Below, in pieces: positions 37,942 through 46,133 of a stretch of DNA of 64,000 nucleotides. The stretch is from the NCBI GenBank assembly GCA_963833605.1, contig CAWHYZ010000032.1:62001-126000 (forward strand), read 5' to 3'. Under the pieces are notes generated by a model. The model saw only the letters and a list, made by a program, of their open reading frames with translations, was not told where the DNA came from and made no database searches. Both the position numbers and the translations under genes were made by a program. Each line of letters opens with the position of its first letter. The first letter of the stretch is position 1. The DNA comes from JAFAXD01 sp963833605. Lineage in GTDB: Bacteria; Pseudomonadota; Alphaproteobacteria; Rhizobiales; Xanthobacteraceae.

Positions 37942-38469
37942 CTAGGATGCCGACGCGGCGTCGTCGCGCGGTGCCTGCTCGCCCTGCGCCAGACCCTGCA
38001 TGCGAAACAATACCTCGATCGCGAGCAGCAGAAAGGCGACTGGCAGCGGCGCGAGCGACCACCATTCCGGCGTCACGAGCGTCTTGATCGTAAGCGCGCC
38101 GGAGGAATAGCTCGCATAGGCCGCCTTCGCACCGTAGATGACCATGGCGGCACAACAGACGAAGGCGATCGCGTCGGTCAGCCACTCGCAGTACCAGCCG
38201 AGGCGCGCGGGGATTGCGCGCAGCAGGATGTCGACGCGGATATGATGACCCTGCCGGAGCAGCCACGGTGCGGCGAGCATCGTGACGAGGTAGAGCATGT
38301 ATTCGGATAGCTCATTCGCCCACGACAGGCCATGCAACAACTCGATCAGCGCGACGTTCCTCAGCAGCACGTCGGTGCAGATCATGAGCATCATCAAGAA
38401 CAGCACACCGCACGCCGCGAGCAACAGCTTCTCGAGCATCCAGCCATAGCACACCGACAGCGATTTCAT
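37942..38469 (-). CDS. dctQ: TRAP transporter small permease subunit
   Basis: A 175-residue four-helix membrane protein of the DctQ family, with the W-x-x-E-x-x-x-Y segment (SWANELSEYMLYLVTMLAA) and the HIRVDILL loop. GAGGTGA precedes the ATG at 38469. It is the first of the three TRAP genes and is 75 bases from the upstream VOC gene, so the TRAP importer is probably co-expressed with the VOC and Rieske oxygenase genes. Confidence 0.9.
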   Translation of the reverse strand: MKSLSVCYGWMLEKLLLAACGVLFLMMLMICTDVLLRNVALIELLHGLSWANELSEYMLYLVTMLAAPWLLRQGHHIRVDILLRAIPARLGWYCEWLTDAIAFVCCAAMVIYGAKAAYASYSSGALTIKTLVTPEWWSLAPLPVAFLLLAIEVLFRMQGLAQGEQAPRDDAASAS

Positions 38470-38544
38470 CGCGGCTCACCTCGCAGCCAGTTCAGCCCCG
38501 GAGCCCGCCCAGGCGCCCCACCTCGAATACGCAGTCTTCCGACC

Positions 38545-39087
38545 TCACCCCGGTGAGTAGATCCGAACAGGGCTGTTCTGCTCGAATGCCTGCCGCTGAT
38601 ATTCGACGATCTCAAGCTGATTGCCCCACGGATCCAGGAAGTAGTTCACGCGCAGTCCGGCGCAGGGCCCCTCGTTCAGCACGATGGGCCCTGCCATGAC
38701 CCGCAGTCCATGTGCCTTCAGATGCGCGATCGCCGCGTCAAGATCGCTCACCTTGAGCGCTATATGATGTCCGCCGTAGTCGCAGTTGCGGGGAGGAGCG
38801 GTTCTACGGTCGATCGGTTTGTCATACTGGAAAAGCTCGAGCATCAAATTTGACCCGATCTGAAGCATCGCGATGGTCAGCGCGGCACCGGCCACATTGA
38901 CGTGCGCTGCCGTCCAATCGCTGCCGTCCGCCATGCGCGGCATGTTGGCCGCATCGAACGGACCAATCCGGTAGAGCTCGGTCCCGCCGATCACGTCGCA
39001 ATAGAATTTCACTGCCTCGTCGAGGGAGGGAACCGTAATTGCGACATGGTCGACATGCGATAGACCGGGTAAACCACGATTGCTCAC
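38545..39087 (-). CDS. VOC-superfamily (glyoxalase-like) protein
   Basis: A 180-residue single-chain VOC protein. GTG start at 39087 with AGGAGG upstream. Metal-binding candidates are His in SHVDHVAIT (near residue 11), His in GGHHIALKVSD and Glu in YFLDPWGNQLEIVEY. It sits between Rieske oxygenase subunits and TRAP genes and may process the oxygenase product (for example a ring-cleavage or lyase step). Substrate unknown. Confidence 0.83.
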   Translation of the reverse strand: MSNRGLPGLSHVDHVAITVPSLDEAVKFYCDVIGGTELYRIGPFDAANMPRMADGSDWTAAHVNVAGAALTIAMLQIGSNLMLELFQYDKPIDRRTAPPRNCDYGGHHIALKVSDLDAAIAHLKAHGLRVMAGPIVLNEGPCAGLRVNYFLDPWGNQLEIVEYQRQAFEQNSPVRIYSPG

Positions 39088-39138
39088 GAGAGCGCCTCCT
39101 CTAGAAATCGGTGATCGGACGAACGACGCGCATTGCTC

Positions 39139-39594
39139 CTAGATCGGGATCGCGGATGGCGGCGCCAGCATCCTGGTCTGCAGGCGCACGATCCGCTTAA
39201 GCAGCCTCCAATCGCCAGACCCCTTGTACCATCGGTCCTCATAGCGCCCCACGGCATAGACCTCCGTCGCGCCGCGGCCATCCGTGTGAAAGACGCAGAA
39301 GCCGGCCCGGCTATCGGCGATGTCACCATCGAGATCGATTTCTTCGACTGTTATCAGATGGCTGCGTTCTCCCGTATTCCACTCATGCTTCGGCGCCGAC
39401 GTGAGCAATGCACTCATTTCCTGCCGATTGAGCAGGATCCAGGTCATAGGCTGAGCGACCTCCGGGGCCTTGGCAGTAAGTCGGTACTCGCCATTATCGC
39501 AGAACAAGGCGGTGTAGTTTTCGAAGTCCTCCTGATCGAGCAAGCGCCCCGAAAGATGGATGAGCCGGCTCAGCTTGTGGTACTCCTGGATCAT
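39139..39594 (-). CDS. ring-hydroxylating dioxygenase beta-subunit-like (NTF2-fold) protein
   Basis: A 151-residue NTF2-fold protein of the aromatic-dioxygenase beta-subunit family: a helical N-terminus (LIHLSGRLLDQEDFENYTALF) followed by antiparallel strands, ending in LLKRIVRLQTRML. Its ATG overlaps the alpha-subunit stop (ATGA), which fits stoichiometric co-translation. The beta subunit is structural, stabilising the alpha3beta3 oxygenase. Confidence 0.85.
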   Translation of the reverse strand: MIQEYHKLSRLIHLSGRLLDQEDFENYTALFCDNGEYRLTAKAPEVAQPMTWILLNRQEMSALLTSAPKHEWNTGERSHLITVEEIDLDGDIADSRAGFCVFHTDGRGATEVYAVGRYEDRWYKGSGDWRLLKRIVRLQTRMLAPPSAIPI

Positions 39595-40829
39595 GGAATG
39601 TGCGTTGCCCCAACAGCGGCTGGCGCGTCGTCCGCAACTCGATACCGCACGTCAACGTCATGAGAGCACACGCCAAGCAGGCGTCGCCACTCGCCATAGA
39701 AGCTCCGAAGTGGAGCATCATCAGTCGCCTGCCGCTCCTCCTCCCGTGCAATAATCGAAAAGCGGCTAGCGCCCGAAGCCATGTTTGCCCACTGGGTTTC
39801 GATAGCCCAGATGTCTTCAGGAAGGTTTCGACCAAATGGCCCCCAGACTTGGTTGTGATGTCGGATTCTCAGTTCTCGGATTTCCTGGGTGTCATCCGCG
39901 CGGCCTAACCCCCGACACTCAAGAACTGTGAGTCCTGGCGCCAATGGAGTGAGGGAATCGATCCGGACGACGGTGGCTCTCACGTTGACCATGGCGTCAG
40001 GAAAGAGATCCACAACGACGTGCCCGTTCGGCGTCATGCCGGGCAACGTTGCGCTGGTGCGTTCGCCCAGCGCGAGTCGGTTGTACGCGATTTGCGCGGG
40101 CTCGAACGTGTGATGCCCATGTGGGTGCAAATGCCATAGACGCTTACGGTACGCGGGCTGAGATAGACCCGTCGTCCGATTAAGCAGGTGCAGGAGCTCG
40201 TGATAGCCCTCGCTATTAGTCTCTACAAAGAGCTTCCAATTGGCGCGGATCTCAACCCGGTGATAGTGAAGGAGTTCGAGTTCCCCCAAAGGCTCCCGAA
40301 GGTTTTCGAGCGTTGATCCAAGGAACCGCGAAATCGGTTCCGCCTCGTCGTCAAGATTTAGAAATACCAAGCCAAGAACTGACTCGGCACGGACCGCACG
40401 CAGCGCGATCTTTTCGCAGCATATCGAGGAGTTCGCGTAAGCTTCGTGACGGGGAATATGGAGACACTCGCCCTGCGTCGAGAAGCTCCAGTGGTGATAG
40501 AAGCACTGAAGTCGATGGCCGGTGAGCGCCCCCGCACTATCCCGCACTAATCTGGCGCCGCGATGCGGGCAGGAGTTGAAAAAGGCGTGTATCCTTCGAT
40601 CGACAGCCCGCAGCACAATGATCGATATCGCGCCGATCTCGACCACTCGATAATCGCCCGGATTTCGAAGCTCGCTTTCATGGCAAGCAAATTTCCAGGT
40701 TTTGTAAAAAATCTTTTCTTGCTCAACACGAAAGATCGCGGCGTCCGTATAGATCCGATTGTCCAGGTAATGCGTAGACGGCAAGTCGGGCGGCAAATCC
40801 CACGGCTGTTGCAGGCTTTTGGTCAGCAT
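39591..40829 (-). CDS. Rieske non-haem iron oxygenase, large (alpha) subunit
   Basis: A 412-residue oxygenase subunit. Rieske [2Fe-2S] ligands are Cys87 and His89 (SCPHRG) and Cys109 and His112 (CFYHHW). The mononuclear Fe(II) site is in NSEGYHELLH (His210, His214), with the third carboxylate near the C-terminus. It forms the catalytic unit with the overlapping beta subunit. No ferredoxin or reductase gene is nearby; electrons may come from a shared system. With IclR, TRAP and VOC neighbours it probably initiates degradation of an aromatic acid (inference). Confidence 0.92.
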   Translation of the reverse strand: MLTKSLQQPWDLPPDLPSTHYLDNRIYTDAAIFRVEQEKIFYKTWKFACHESELRNPGDYRVVEIGAISIIVLRAVDRRIHAFFNSCPHRGARLVRDSAGALTGHRLQCFYHHWSFSTQGECLHIPRHEAYANSSICCEKIALRAVRAESVLGLVFLNLDDEAEPISRFLGSTLENLREPLGELELLHYHRVEIRANWKLFVETNSEGYHELLHLLNRTTGLSQPAYRKRLWHLHPHGHHTFEPAQIAYNRLALGERTSATLPGMTPNGHVVVDLFPDAMVNVRATVVRIDSLTPLAPGLTVLECRGLGRADDTQEIRELRIRHHNQVWGPFGRNLPEDIWAIETQWANMASGASRFSIIAREEERQATDDAPLRSFYGEWRRLLGVCSHDVDVRYRVADDAPAAVGATHIP

Positions 40830-40916
40830 GACCCGTTGTTCCTATGATCCCGCGCGCTTGATTGTCGGCTTTCACCTACGGATGGCCTCCAACGGAACCG
40901 ACGCGCCTGAGCGGAT

Positions 40917-40953
40917 GTTTCTATATTGTTAACAGCGTTGCTTTATTAGAAAC
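40917..40953. promoter_or_regulatory. inverted repeat GTTTCTA...TAGAAAC, possible IclR operator
   Basis: Perfect 7-bp arms (40917-40923 and 40947-40953) separated by 23 bases that include GTTAAC. It lies 88 bases upstream of the Rieske alpha start, in an AT-rich island of otherwise GC-rich sequence, between that gene and the IclR gene. The spacing is wider than the usual IclR palindrome, so the assignment is tentative. Confidence 0.4.
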
Positions 40954-41085
40954 CTCGGCTCGAAGCCTTGTCAAGCCGCCCTCACGAATCGATTACAACA
41001 GAGGGTGCCGGCTGAGGTCAGGAGCGAGCTGGCACGAGCAACACCGAGCCCAAGATCGGCGCGTCCTTGGCCTGCGCGGAGCGTG

Positions 41086-41892
41086 TCAAGCCGGATGCGA
41101 AAGATCTTCTGAGATCGCGGCAGCCGCCTTAACCACCAAGGTGACGAAGGTCTCAAGGTGTCGACGGCTGACCCGGATTGTTGGTCCGCCGACCGCCACC
41201 GCCGCGATCACGCGATTTGACCCGTCGCGAATGGGGGCCCCGGCTACCCTGAGGTGTTCCACAAAGCCCTCGTCGTCCGTAGACCATCCCCGATCACGGA
41301 TTTCCGCGAGTTCCTTTCGCAGCTTCGCGGGATCAACGATTGTGCGAGGGCTGAATCTCCTGAGCGGCCGAGAGAAGACCTTGTTCTGCTCAGCCTTCGC
41401 GGCATAGGCAAGAAATATCTTGCCAGCCGCGGTGCAGTGAAGCGGGCCATGCGAACCGACCCCGAGGGCAACGCGGATCGGCTGCGGACTCTCGACGACG
41501 CTTATGTAGAGGACGCGAAGCTCGTCCAGAATCGACATCTGCACGGTCTCCCCGGTTTCCTGTGAAAGCTTCGCCAGGTGCGGTTGGGCAATCGATGCCA
41601 ATGGCATCTGCCTGAGCTTCATCCCCGCCAACTCGACGACCGCGTAACCAAGCCGGTACTTCTTTGTTGTGTGATCTTGTTCTACGAAGCGGTAGCGTTC
41701 GAGGGCTTTGAGGGCGCGGAAGACGGAGGTTTTGTCCATCCCGGTCAATTGGCTTAGCTCCGTTACGCCGAGTTCGGGTGTTTCACGCGCGAATTGTCTT
41801 AATACTGCGAGAGTCTTGTAACCACTCCCATGCGGAGGCATCTTCGCATCCTGCTTTGCCAACTCGTCCTCCGTCACAGTACCTGTATCCAA
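41086..41892 (-). CDS. IclR-family transcriptional regulator
   Basis: A 268-residue regulator: N-terminal winged helix (LGVTELSQLTGMDKTSVFRA, then LKALERYRFVEQ) and a C-terminal GAF-like effector domain (GPLHCTAAGKIFLAY, GWSTDDEGFVEHLRVAGAPI). The annotated start is a TTG at 41892; GTG 41877 or ATG 41841 are alternatives, and the conserved domain begins after all three. It is upstream of and in the same direction as the Rieske/VOC/TRAP genes, which it likely controls in response to an aromatic acid. Confidence 0.88.
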   Translation of the reverse strand: MDTGTVTEDELAKQDAKMPPHGSGYKTLAVLRQFARETPELGVTELSQLTGMDKTSVFRALKALERYRFVEQDHTTKKYRLGYAVVELAGMKLRQMPLASIAQPHLAKLSQETGETVQMSILDELRVLYISVVESPQPIRVALGVGSHGPLHCTAAGKIFLAYAAKAEQNKVFSRPLRRFSPRTIVDPAKLRKELAEIRDRGWSTDDEGFVEHLRVAGAPIRDGSNRVIAAVAVGGPTIRVSRRHLETFVTLVVKAAAAISEDLSHPA

Positions 41893-42214
41893 GGACCTTT
41901 ATAACCCGCGCGTCTCGTCGGTGAGGTCTTCTTTATTCACGCCACACTTGCGATAAGCGTACCCGCCGCCTCCCCGATGCTGGCAGCCGCCTGAAGTGCA
42001 AAACTTTGTCGGCCGCCGCCCGCTCATAGCCCGCATCCACTGAGACTTCCAACCAGATAACGTTCGGGTCTTGGCGAAACTCTCGGATGATCGACACGCA
42101 CTCGTGCCGCTGCCCGCCCTTCCGGCGGGCTGGTATCAAGTGGTTGCTGATTTGAATCAACTCTCCGCTACTGATTAGTACTAATTTTGACCAATAATAT
42201 GCCGATGCCCCGGT
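41893..42214. other. 322-base non-coding stretch with a perfect 12-bp palindrome
   Basis: Lies upstream of the IclR gene and downstream of the M24-family gene. ATTAGTACTAAT at 42174-42185 is a perfect palindrome in AT-rich DNA. A 75-codon open frame at 41933-42160 on the minus strand has no recognisable features and no clear ribosome-binding site. Confidence 0.4.
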
Positions 42215-43351
42215 CTACGCCGGGATGACGAACGGTTCGTCGGTTGAAAACTTGTCGGAGATGATTTTCGGCGGGCCGTCTGTGATCAGCACCAGATCCT
42301 GAAGATGCCAGTGCAGGCGTTGCGGCTCAACCGCAATGATCATCCCCTTTTCCAACGCGATGTCGCTTCCGCGCCGCAACACCGGCTCCTGCTGGTGGAA
42401 CCAGGGCCCCATGCTGTGGCCGACCAGCGAGGCAGTGTAATCGATCCCGTGTTTCTTGAACTCCTGAACCACGAACGAATAGATCTCCCCGGCCGTGATA
42501 CCCGCCCGGCAGCGGTCGATCGTCTTGCGATGAACGTCCAATGTCAGATCATAGCCGCGCTGCTGGTCCGCGCTGGGTGATCCGAGAATGGCGAGTCGCG
42601 ATTGATGTCCGGGGTAACCCTGAAGGTACGCCACGTAGTCGTTGCGGACAAAATCGCCCTTGCGAAACTGGACGCTGCTCTCGCCGCCATACATGATGTC
42701 ATTCGAACTGGAATTGAGGATTCCGTGCGTGAATGCGCAACCGCGATCGATGCAGGCCGCGACCAGGCGGGCGTGGACGCTGCGCTCCGTGTCGCCAGCC
42801 CGGATGGTCGGGAACACCTCAAGATAAACGTCGTCCAAAAGGTCGGCAGCCTTTTTCTGCAAGGCCAACTCCGCATCGGTCTTGATCCACCTGACCTCAT
42901 CCATGAGCCGGGAACAGTTCACCATCGTCAGTCGCGGCAACGCGCGCTGAATTTCCGCCCAGTGCGCCGCGCTCAGCGCGTCTTGTTCAAGGCCGATACG
43001 CGCCGTCGCAAGCCCGCGCTCTGCGATGATGGCGGCCACCTTCGTGTAGAGCGATTCCTCATAGGCCTGATAGACCTCAACCTGCGTGATCCAGGACTCG
43101 CGGCGGGCCAGCCGTTCGGCGAACGCGTCGAGCACGATCACCGGGTCGCCGGTGCGCGGCCAAAGCACCATGAAGCCGCGCACCGTGCTGGCGATGTCGA
43201 GATGGCGGGCCAGGGTGCCCGGCATCGGCATACCGGACAGGTACGTGAAGTTGACACCCGATCGGACCGCCACCGCAGCCAGACCATGCGCGTCCATGTA
43301 GCTGTTCAGCCGATCGACATTGGCCAGGATGCTACGGCCAGGTTGAGCCAT
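42215..43351 (-). CDS. M24 (pita-bread) family protein, creatinase/Xaa-Pro peptidase-like, altered metal ligands
   Basis: A 378-residue protein with the creatinase N-terminal domain (residues 1 to about 150) and the pita-bread C-terminal domain. Canonical M24 peptidases bind two metals through D, D, H, E, E. Here the first Asp (RNDYVAYLQGY) is present, the residue 11 further on is His in GHQSR instead of Asp, the His in VGHSMGPWFHQ and Glu in IAVEPQ are present, and the last Glu is Gln (LQDLVLIT). It may therefore be metal-independent like creatinase, hydrolysing a C-N bond. It is followed after 27 bases of the opposite end by the cupin gene on the same strand. Confidence 0.85.
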   Translation of the reverse strand: MAQPGRSILANVDRLNSYMDAHGLAAVAVRSGVNFTYLSGMPMPGTLARHLDIASTVRGFMVLWPRTGDPVIVLDAFAERLARRESWITQVEVYQAYEESLYTKVAAIIAERGLATARIGLEQDALSAAHWAEIQRALPRLTMVNCSRLMDEVRWIKTDAELALQKKAADLLDDVYLEVFPTIRAGDTERSVHARLVAACIDRGCAFTHGILNSSSNDIMYGGESSVQFRKGDFVRNDYVAYLQGYPGHQSRLAILGSPSADQQRGYDLTLDVHRKTIDRCRAGITAGEIYSFVVQEFKKHGIDYTASLVGHSMGPWFHQQEPVLRRGSDIALEKGMIIAVEPQRLHWHLQDLVLITDGPPKIISDKFSTDEPFVIPA

Positions 43352-43378
43352 ATCGCGTCACCTTGGGGAGCGGAGAAA

Positions 43379-43711
43379 TCAACGGTTATAGCGGACCTCG
43401 AATGTCACCACGCCTTCGTCGGTGCGGTAGGGCCCATGCTTCATCCCCGGCGGCCGGCAGGCGTACATTCCCTTCTTGAAATGGCGGTCGCCATCCCAGT
43501 GGCTGCCTTCGACAATATAGACCTCTTCCCAAAAGTCGTGCACGAACACCTCGCGGCCCGCGCAACCGGGGTCGACCTTGGTGAGCCGCGTGACAAACAT
43601 CTTGTCCGGATCTTCCGTCAGGACTTTCTCGTAGTGACCGGGCGGCGCACCCGGAATGGGGACCCATGGCAGGTCGTCGGTCGGGAAGAACTCGAATTCC
43701 GGCTTAGGCAT
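43379..43711 (-). CDS. small cupin-domain protein
   Basis: A 110-residue single-domain cupin. The first cupin motif is degenerate (FVHDFWEEVYIVEGSHWDGD) and the second reads CRPPGMKHGPYRTDEG. AGGAGG precedes the ATG at 43711. Candidate metal ligands are His and Glu of the first motif and His of the second. It may be an isomerase, dioxygenase or sensor. It is 27 bases upstream of the M24-family gene and probably co-transcribed. Confidence 0.78.
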   Translation of the reverse strand: MPKPEFEFFPTDDLPWVPIPGAPPGHYEKVLTEDPDKMFVTRLTKVDPGCAGREVFVHDFWEEVYIVEGSHWDGDRHFKKGMYACRPPGMKHGPYRTDEGVVTFEVRYNR

Positions 43712-43881
43712 CGTCGCTGATCCTCCTCGCTTGCCGGGGCATGCCGCCCCTAGCTCTGATAATCACTGTGCGCCCGACCCGCGCGGGTTTCACCCGGTTC
43801 GAATCGCGACGCTCGCCGTCGTCACGCGCGGACTTGTCCCGTGCGTCCCGCCTGTGGAGGCACTGAACCTTCCCAAGCAAG

Positions 43882-43904
43882 ATCGCCGGGTCAAGCCCGG
43901 CGAT
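43882..43904. repeat. palindrome ATCGCCGGG-TCAAG-CCCGGCGAT
   Basis: Perfect 9-bp arms and a 5-base loop in the 237-base gap between the cupin start and the end of the binding-protein gene. The sequence CGCCGGGTCAAGCCCGGCG is a widespread intergenic palindrome in Hyphomicrobiales. It may terminate the upstream minus-strand transcript. Confidence 0.65.
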
Positions 43905-43948
43905 GACGAGTTGAGAGAGGTCGCGGTTTCAAATAAGCGAGACTCGCT

Positions 43949-44938
43949 TTAGTTTCCGACAAAGCCGGGTGCAAAGACGTCGTCGACCGTGACCGGCTTC
44001 TTGAGGTCGAAGGCCCCGGCAACGATGTCGATCGTGCGCTGCACGCCGTCGCGGCCCACGAACCCGGGCGGTGTGTTGGGCACAAGCGCGAGCGCACACA
44101 CCATCTCGGTTTCGCCGGTGGCTACGTCGACATCGATGTTCTTGTGATACTTGTTCATGATCTGCCCGGCTTCGCCCGGCTTGGCGCATGCGTCCTTCAG
44201 TCCCCGCATGGTCGCGACCACGAACCTGCGGATCATTTCGGGCTGCGATTTGATTGTGTTCTCCGTCGCGATGAGGCCGGCGCCATAGAAGTTTAGACCC
44301 GCATCGGCATAGGCGAGCTTGGTGATCTCCTTCGGCGCCGCGCTCTTCTTCAGCAGCGGCTCGCCGACAGTGTACTGCCCAATTCCATCGACCCGCCCGA
44401 GCGACAGCATTCCAGGAAGCGTATCGCTGCCGGCGACGATCCATTTGACCTTCGAGGCATCGATGCCGGCAGCCTTGGCATAGGCCGCGAACATCTTCGG
44501 AACAGCGCTGAACGCCGTATCCGCGACGGTGCGCCCTTCCAGGTCCTTCGGTTTGCTGATGCCCAATTCCTTGAGAACATAGATCGCGTGCGGCGGGCGC
44601 GCATAGATCACCGCCACGAGCTTGACGGGAATCCCGTCGTTTGCGCGGCCGAAGATGACGGCCGATGTATCGGCGAAACCGAGCTGCGCGGTGCCGGCCG
44701 CCACCTGCTTGACGGCGTCCGCTGACCCCTGCCCGCGCACGATCGTGAGATCGATGCCGGCGTCCTTGTAGTAGCCCTTCTCGAGTGCATAATAATAGTA
44801 GGCATGCCTTCCGTTGAACCCGAAGTCCGTGATCAACGTCACGTTATCCGCGGCTTCGGCACCTCCGCCATGCAGAGTCAGCGCGCCCAAAAGCACGCCC
44901 ACAATCAAGGCGCGGGGAATCCATGTCAGATAGGCCAT
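43949..44938 (-). CDS. NMT1/SsuA-type ABC substrate-binding protein, paralogue 1
   Basis: A 329-residue type II periplasmic binding protein. AAGGAG precedes the ATG. A signal peptide ends GAEAA near residue 30, followed by LITDFGFNGRHAYYYYALEK and a YYKDAGID-type lobe-I helix typical of the NMT1/thiamine-precursor and taurine/nitrate families. It is a close paralogue of the proteins at 46134 and 58619. Only one ATPase-permease pair exists nearby (59.7-61.3 kb), so the three may share it. No copy of the GntR-type operator precedes this gene. Confidence 0.9.
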   Translation of the reverse strand: MAYLTWIPRALIVGVLLGALTLHGGGAEAADNVTLITDFGFNGRHAYYYYALEKGYYKDAGIDLTIVRGQGSADAVKQVAAGTAQLGFADTSAVIFGRANDGIPVKLVAVIYARPPHAIYVLKELGISKPKDLEGRTVADTAFSAVPKMFAAYAKAAGIDASKVKWIVAGSDTLPGMLSLGRVDGIGQYTVGEPLLKKSAAPKEITKLAYADAGLNFYGAGLIATENTIKSQPEMIRRFVVATMRGLKDACAKPGEAGQIMNKYHKNIDVDVATGETEMVCALALVPNTPPGFVGRDGVQRTIDIVAGAFDLKKPVTVDDVFAPGFVGN

Positions 44939-45163
44939 TGCAACGCTCCTTGCGTTAGCGCGATCGAAAAGCCGCCATTGATTGCGGCCGTGAGAGCAGC
45001 CCGGCGCCGCTCAGCCTCATGCTTCAGTCACACAGATAGCTCACGCGCGAGTGTACACAGCCGTGCGTTTTGCGATCAAGCAAACACCGGTCGGATCGCT
45101 TGGGACGATCATCAACGACGCTCGCCCGGACGTCGAACACCGTGCGAAAAATGTTCTTCCTTT

Positions 45164-46096
45164 CTAGCCATCCCAGAGATGACTGAACCGCGTGGCGACG
45201 ATCTGTTCGCGCGCCGGAGAGCCTTTCAGCAACCCGGTCGCCTGCGCGAAACCGATCAAGCCGGCGACCGCGGCATCGGATATTTGCGGCGTGTAGTAGG
45301 GAAGATCGCGCGCCACGACGTCGGCGATGAGTTCGGCCTCCGCGGCCGGAAACAGCCGCCGGCCGACGGTCGTGGCAAGGCTTACATCTGCTCTGAGCGC
45401 GCGCTGCGCCGCCAGCACGGCACGCAGCCCGGCAGCAACCACGTCCGGATCCGTCTCGATCGCGCGATCGCTGGTTGCAAGAACCGGCATCGTATAGTGG
45501 AAAGCCGCGGCTGGGCCGATCCCGCGTCGCACGTCTAGAACCACTTTCCCGACCCCGCTGCGGATCGCATTCTCGGCGCCCATGGCGTTGGCCCAGAACC
45601 CGTCGATCTGTCCTGCCTCCAGCGCCTTGGCGGCTGCGACCCCGAAGGAAACGCCAGGTTCATGGCTTCCCGGCACTCCGACAATTCGAACGTGATCGGC
45701 AACAAGATCGAGCCCGGCATCGATCAGCAGGCGTTTCAGTCCCAATTCCACCAACGGCGCGGCGCCGATGGTCCGATTCTTGACTGCGTTCACGTCACCA
45801 GGTTTGGCCTCCAGGTCCGCCCGCATCACCAGCAGCCAGTACATCCCCTGGGCGAGCGCCGCCAACAGCTTGGCCCCGCGCCATTCGGGAAAGGCCGGCA
45901 ACAGGGCGTGCGCGGGCCCAGCCACGAAGTCGACCCCGCCGTCGCGCAACGCCTCGTAGGCTTTGTAGTTGGGAAAGATCAGTTCGTGACGGACGTCGAG
46001 TCCTTCCTTGGCAAAGAAATCGAGCGCGATGGCTGCGATCGCCGGAAAGTACGAGTTCGAGACGAGATCAGGAACTGCAATTCGTGCAATCTTCAC
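45164..46096 (-). CDS. NMT1-like solute-binding-fold protein without signal peptide
   Basis: A 310-residue protein with the NMT1/PBP2 fold (DLVSNSYFPAIAAIALDFFA, then KEGLDVRHELIFPNYKAYEA; later GSHEPGVSFGVAAAKALEAG). GTG start at 46096 with GAGG upstream. Unlike its neighbours it begins MKIARIAVPDL with no signal sequence, and its sequence is distant from the other three. It may be a cytoplasmic enzyme or sensor derived from a binding protein, as with THI5/NMT1. It is 37 bases downstream of paralogue 2 and co-transcribed. Confidence 0.82.
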   Translation of the reverse strand: MKIARIAVPDLVSNSYFPAIAAIALDFFAKEGLDVRHELIFPNYKAYEALRDGGVDFVAGPAHALLPAFPEWRGAKLLAALAQGMYWLLVMRADLEAKPGDVNAVKNRTIGAAPLVELGLKRLLIDAGLDLVADHVRIVGVPGSHEPGVSFGVAAAKALEAGQIDGFWANAMGAENAIRSGVGKVVLDVRRGIGPAAAFHYTMPVLATSDRAIETDPDVVAAGLRAVLAAQRALRADVSLATTVGRRLFPAAEAELIADVVARDLPYYTPQISDAAVAGLIGFAQATGLLKGSPAREQIVATRFSHLWDG

Positions 46097-46133
46097 CGAT
46101 CGCCTCGCGCTCTCTCCGGGGACGGGCCGGAAG

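Noticed and set aside
41933..42160. 75-codon open frame upstream of the IclR gene
   Set aside because: No family, no ribosome-binding site and an unusually Arg-rich C-terminus; treated as non-coding.
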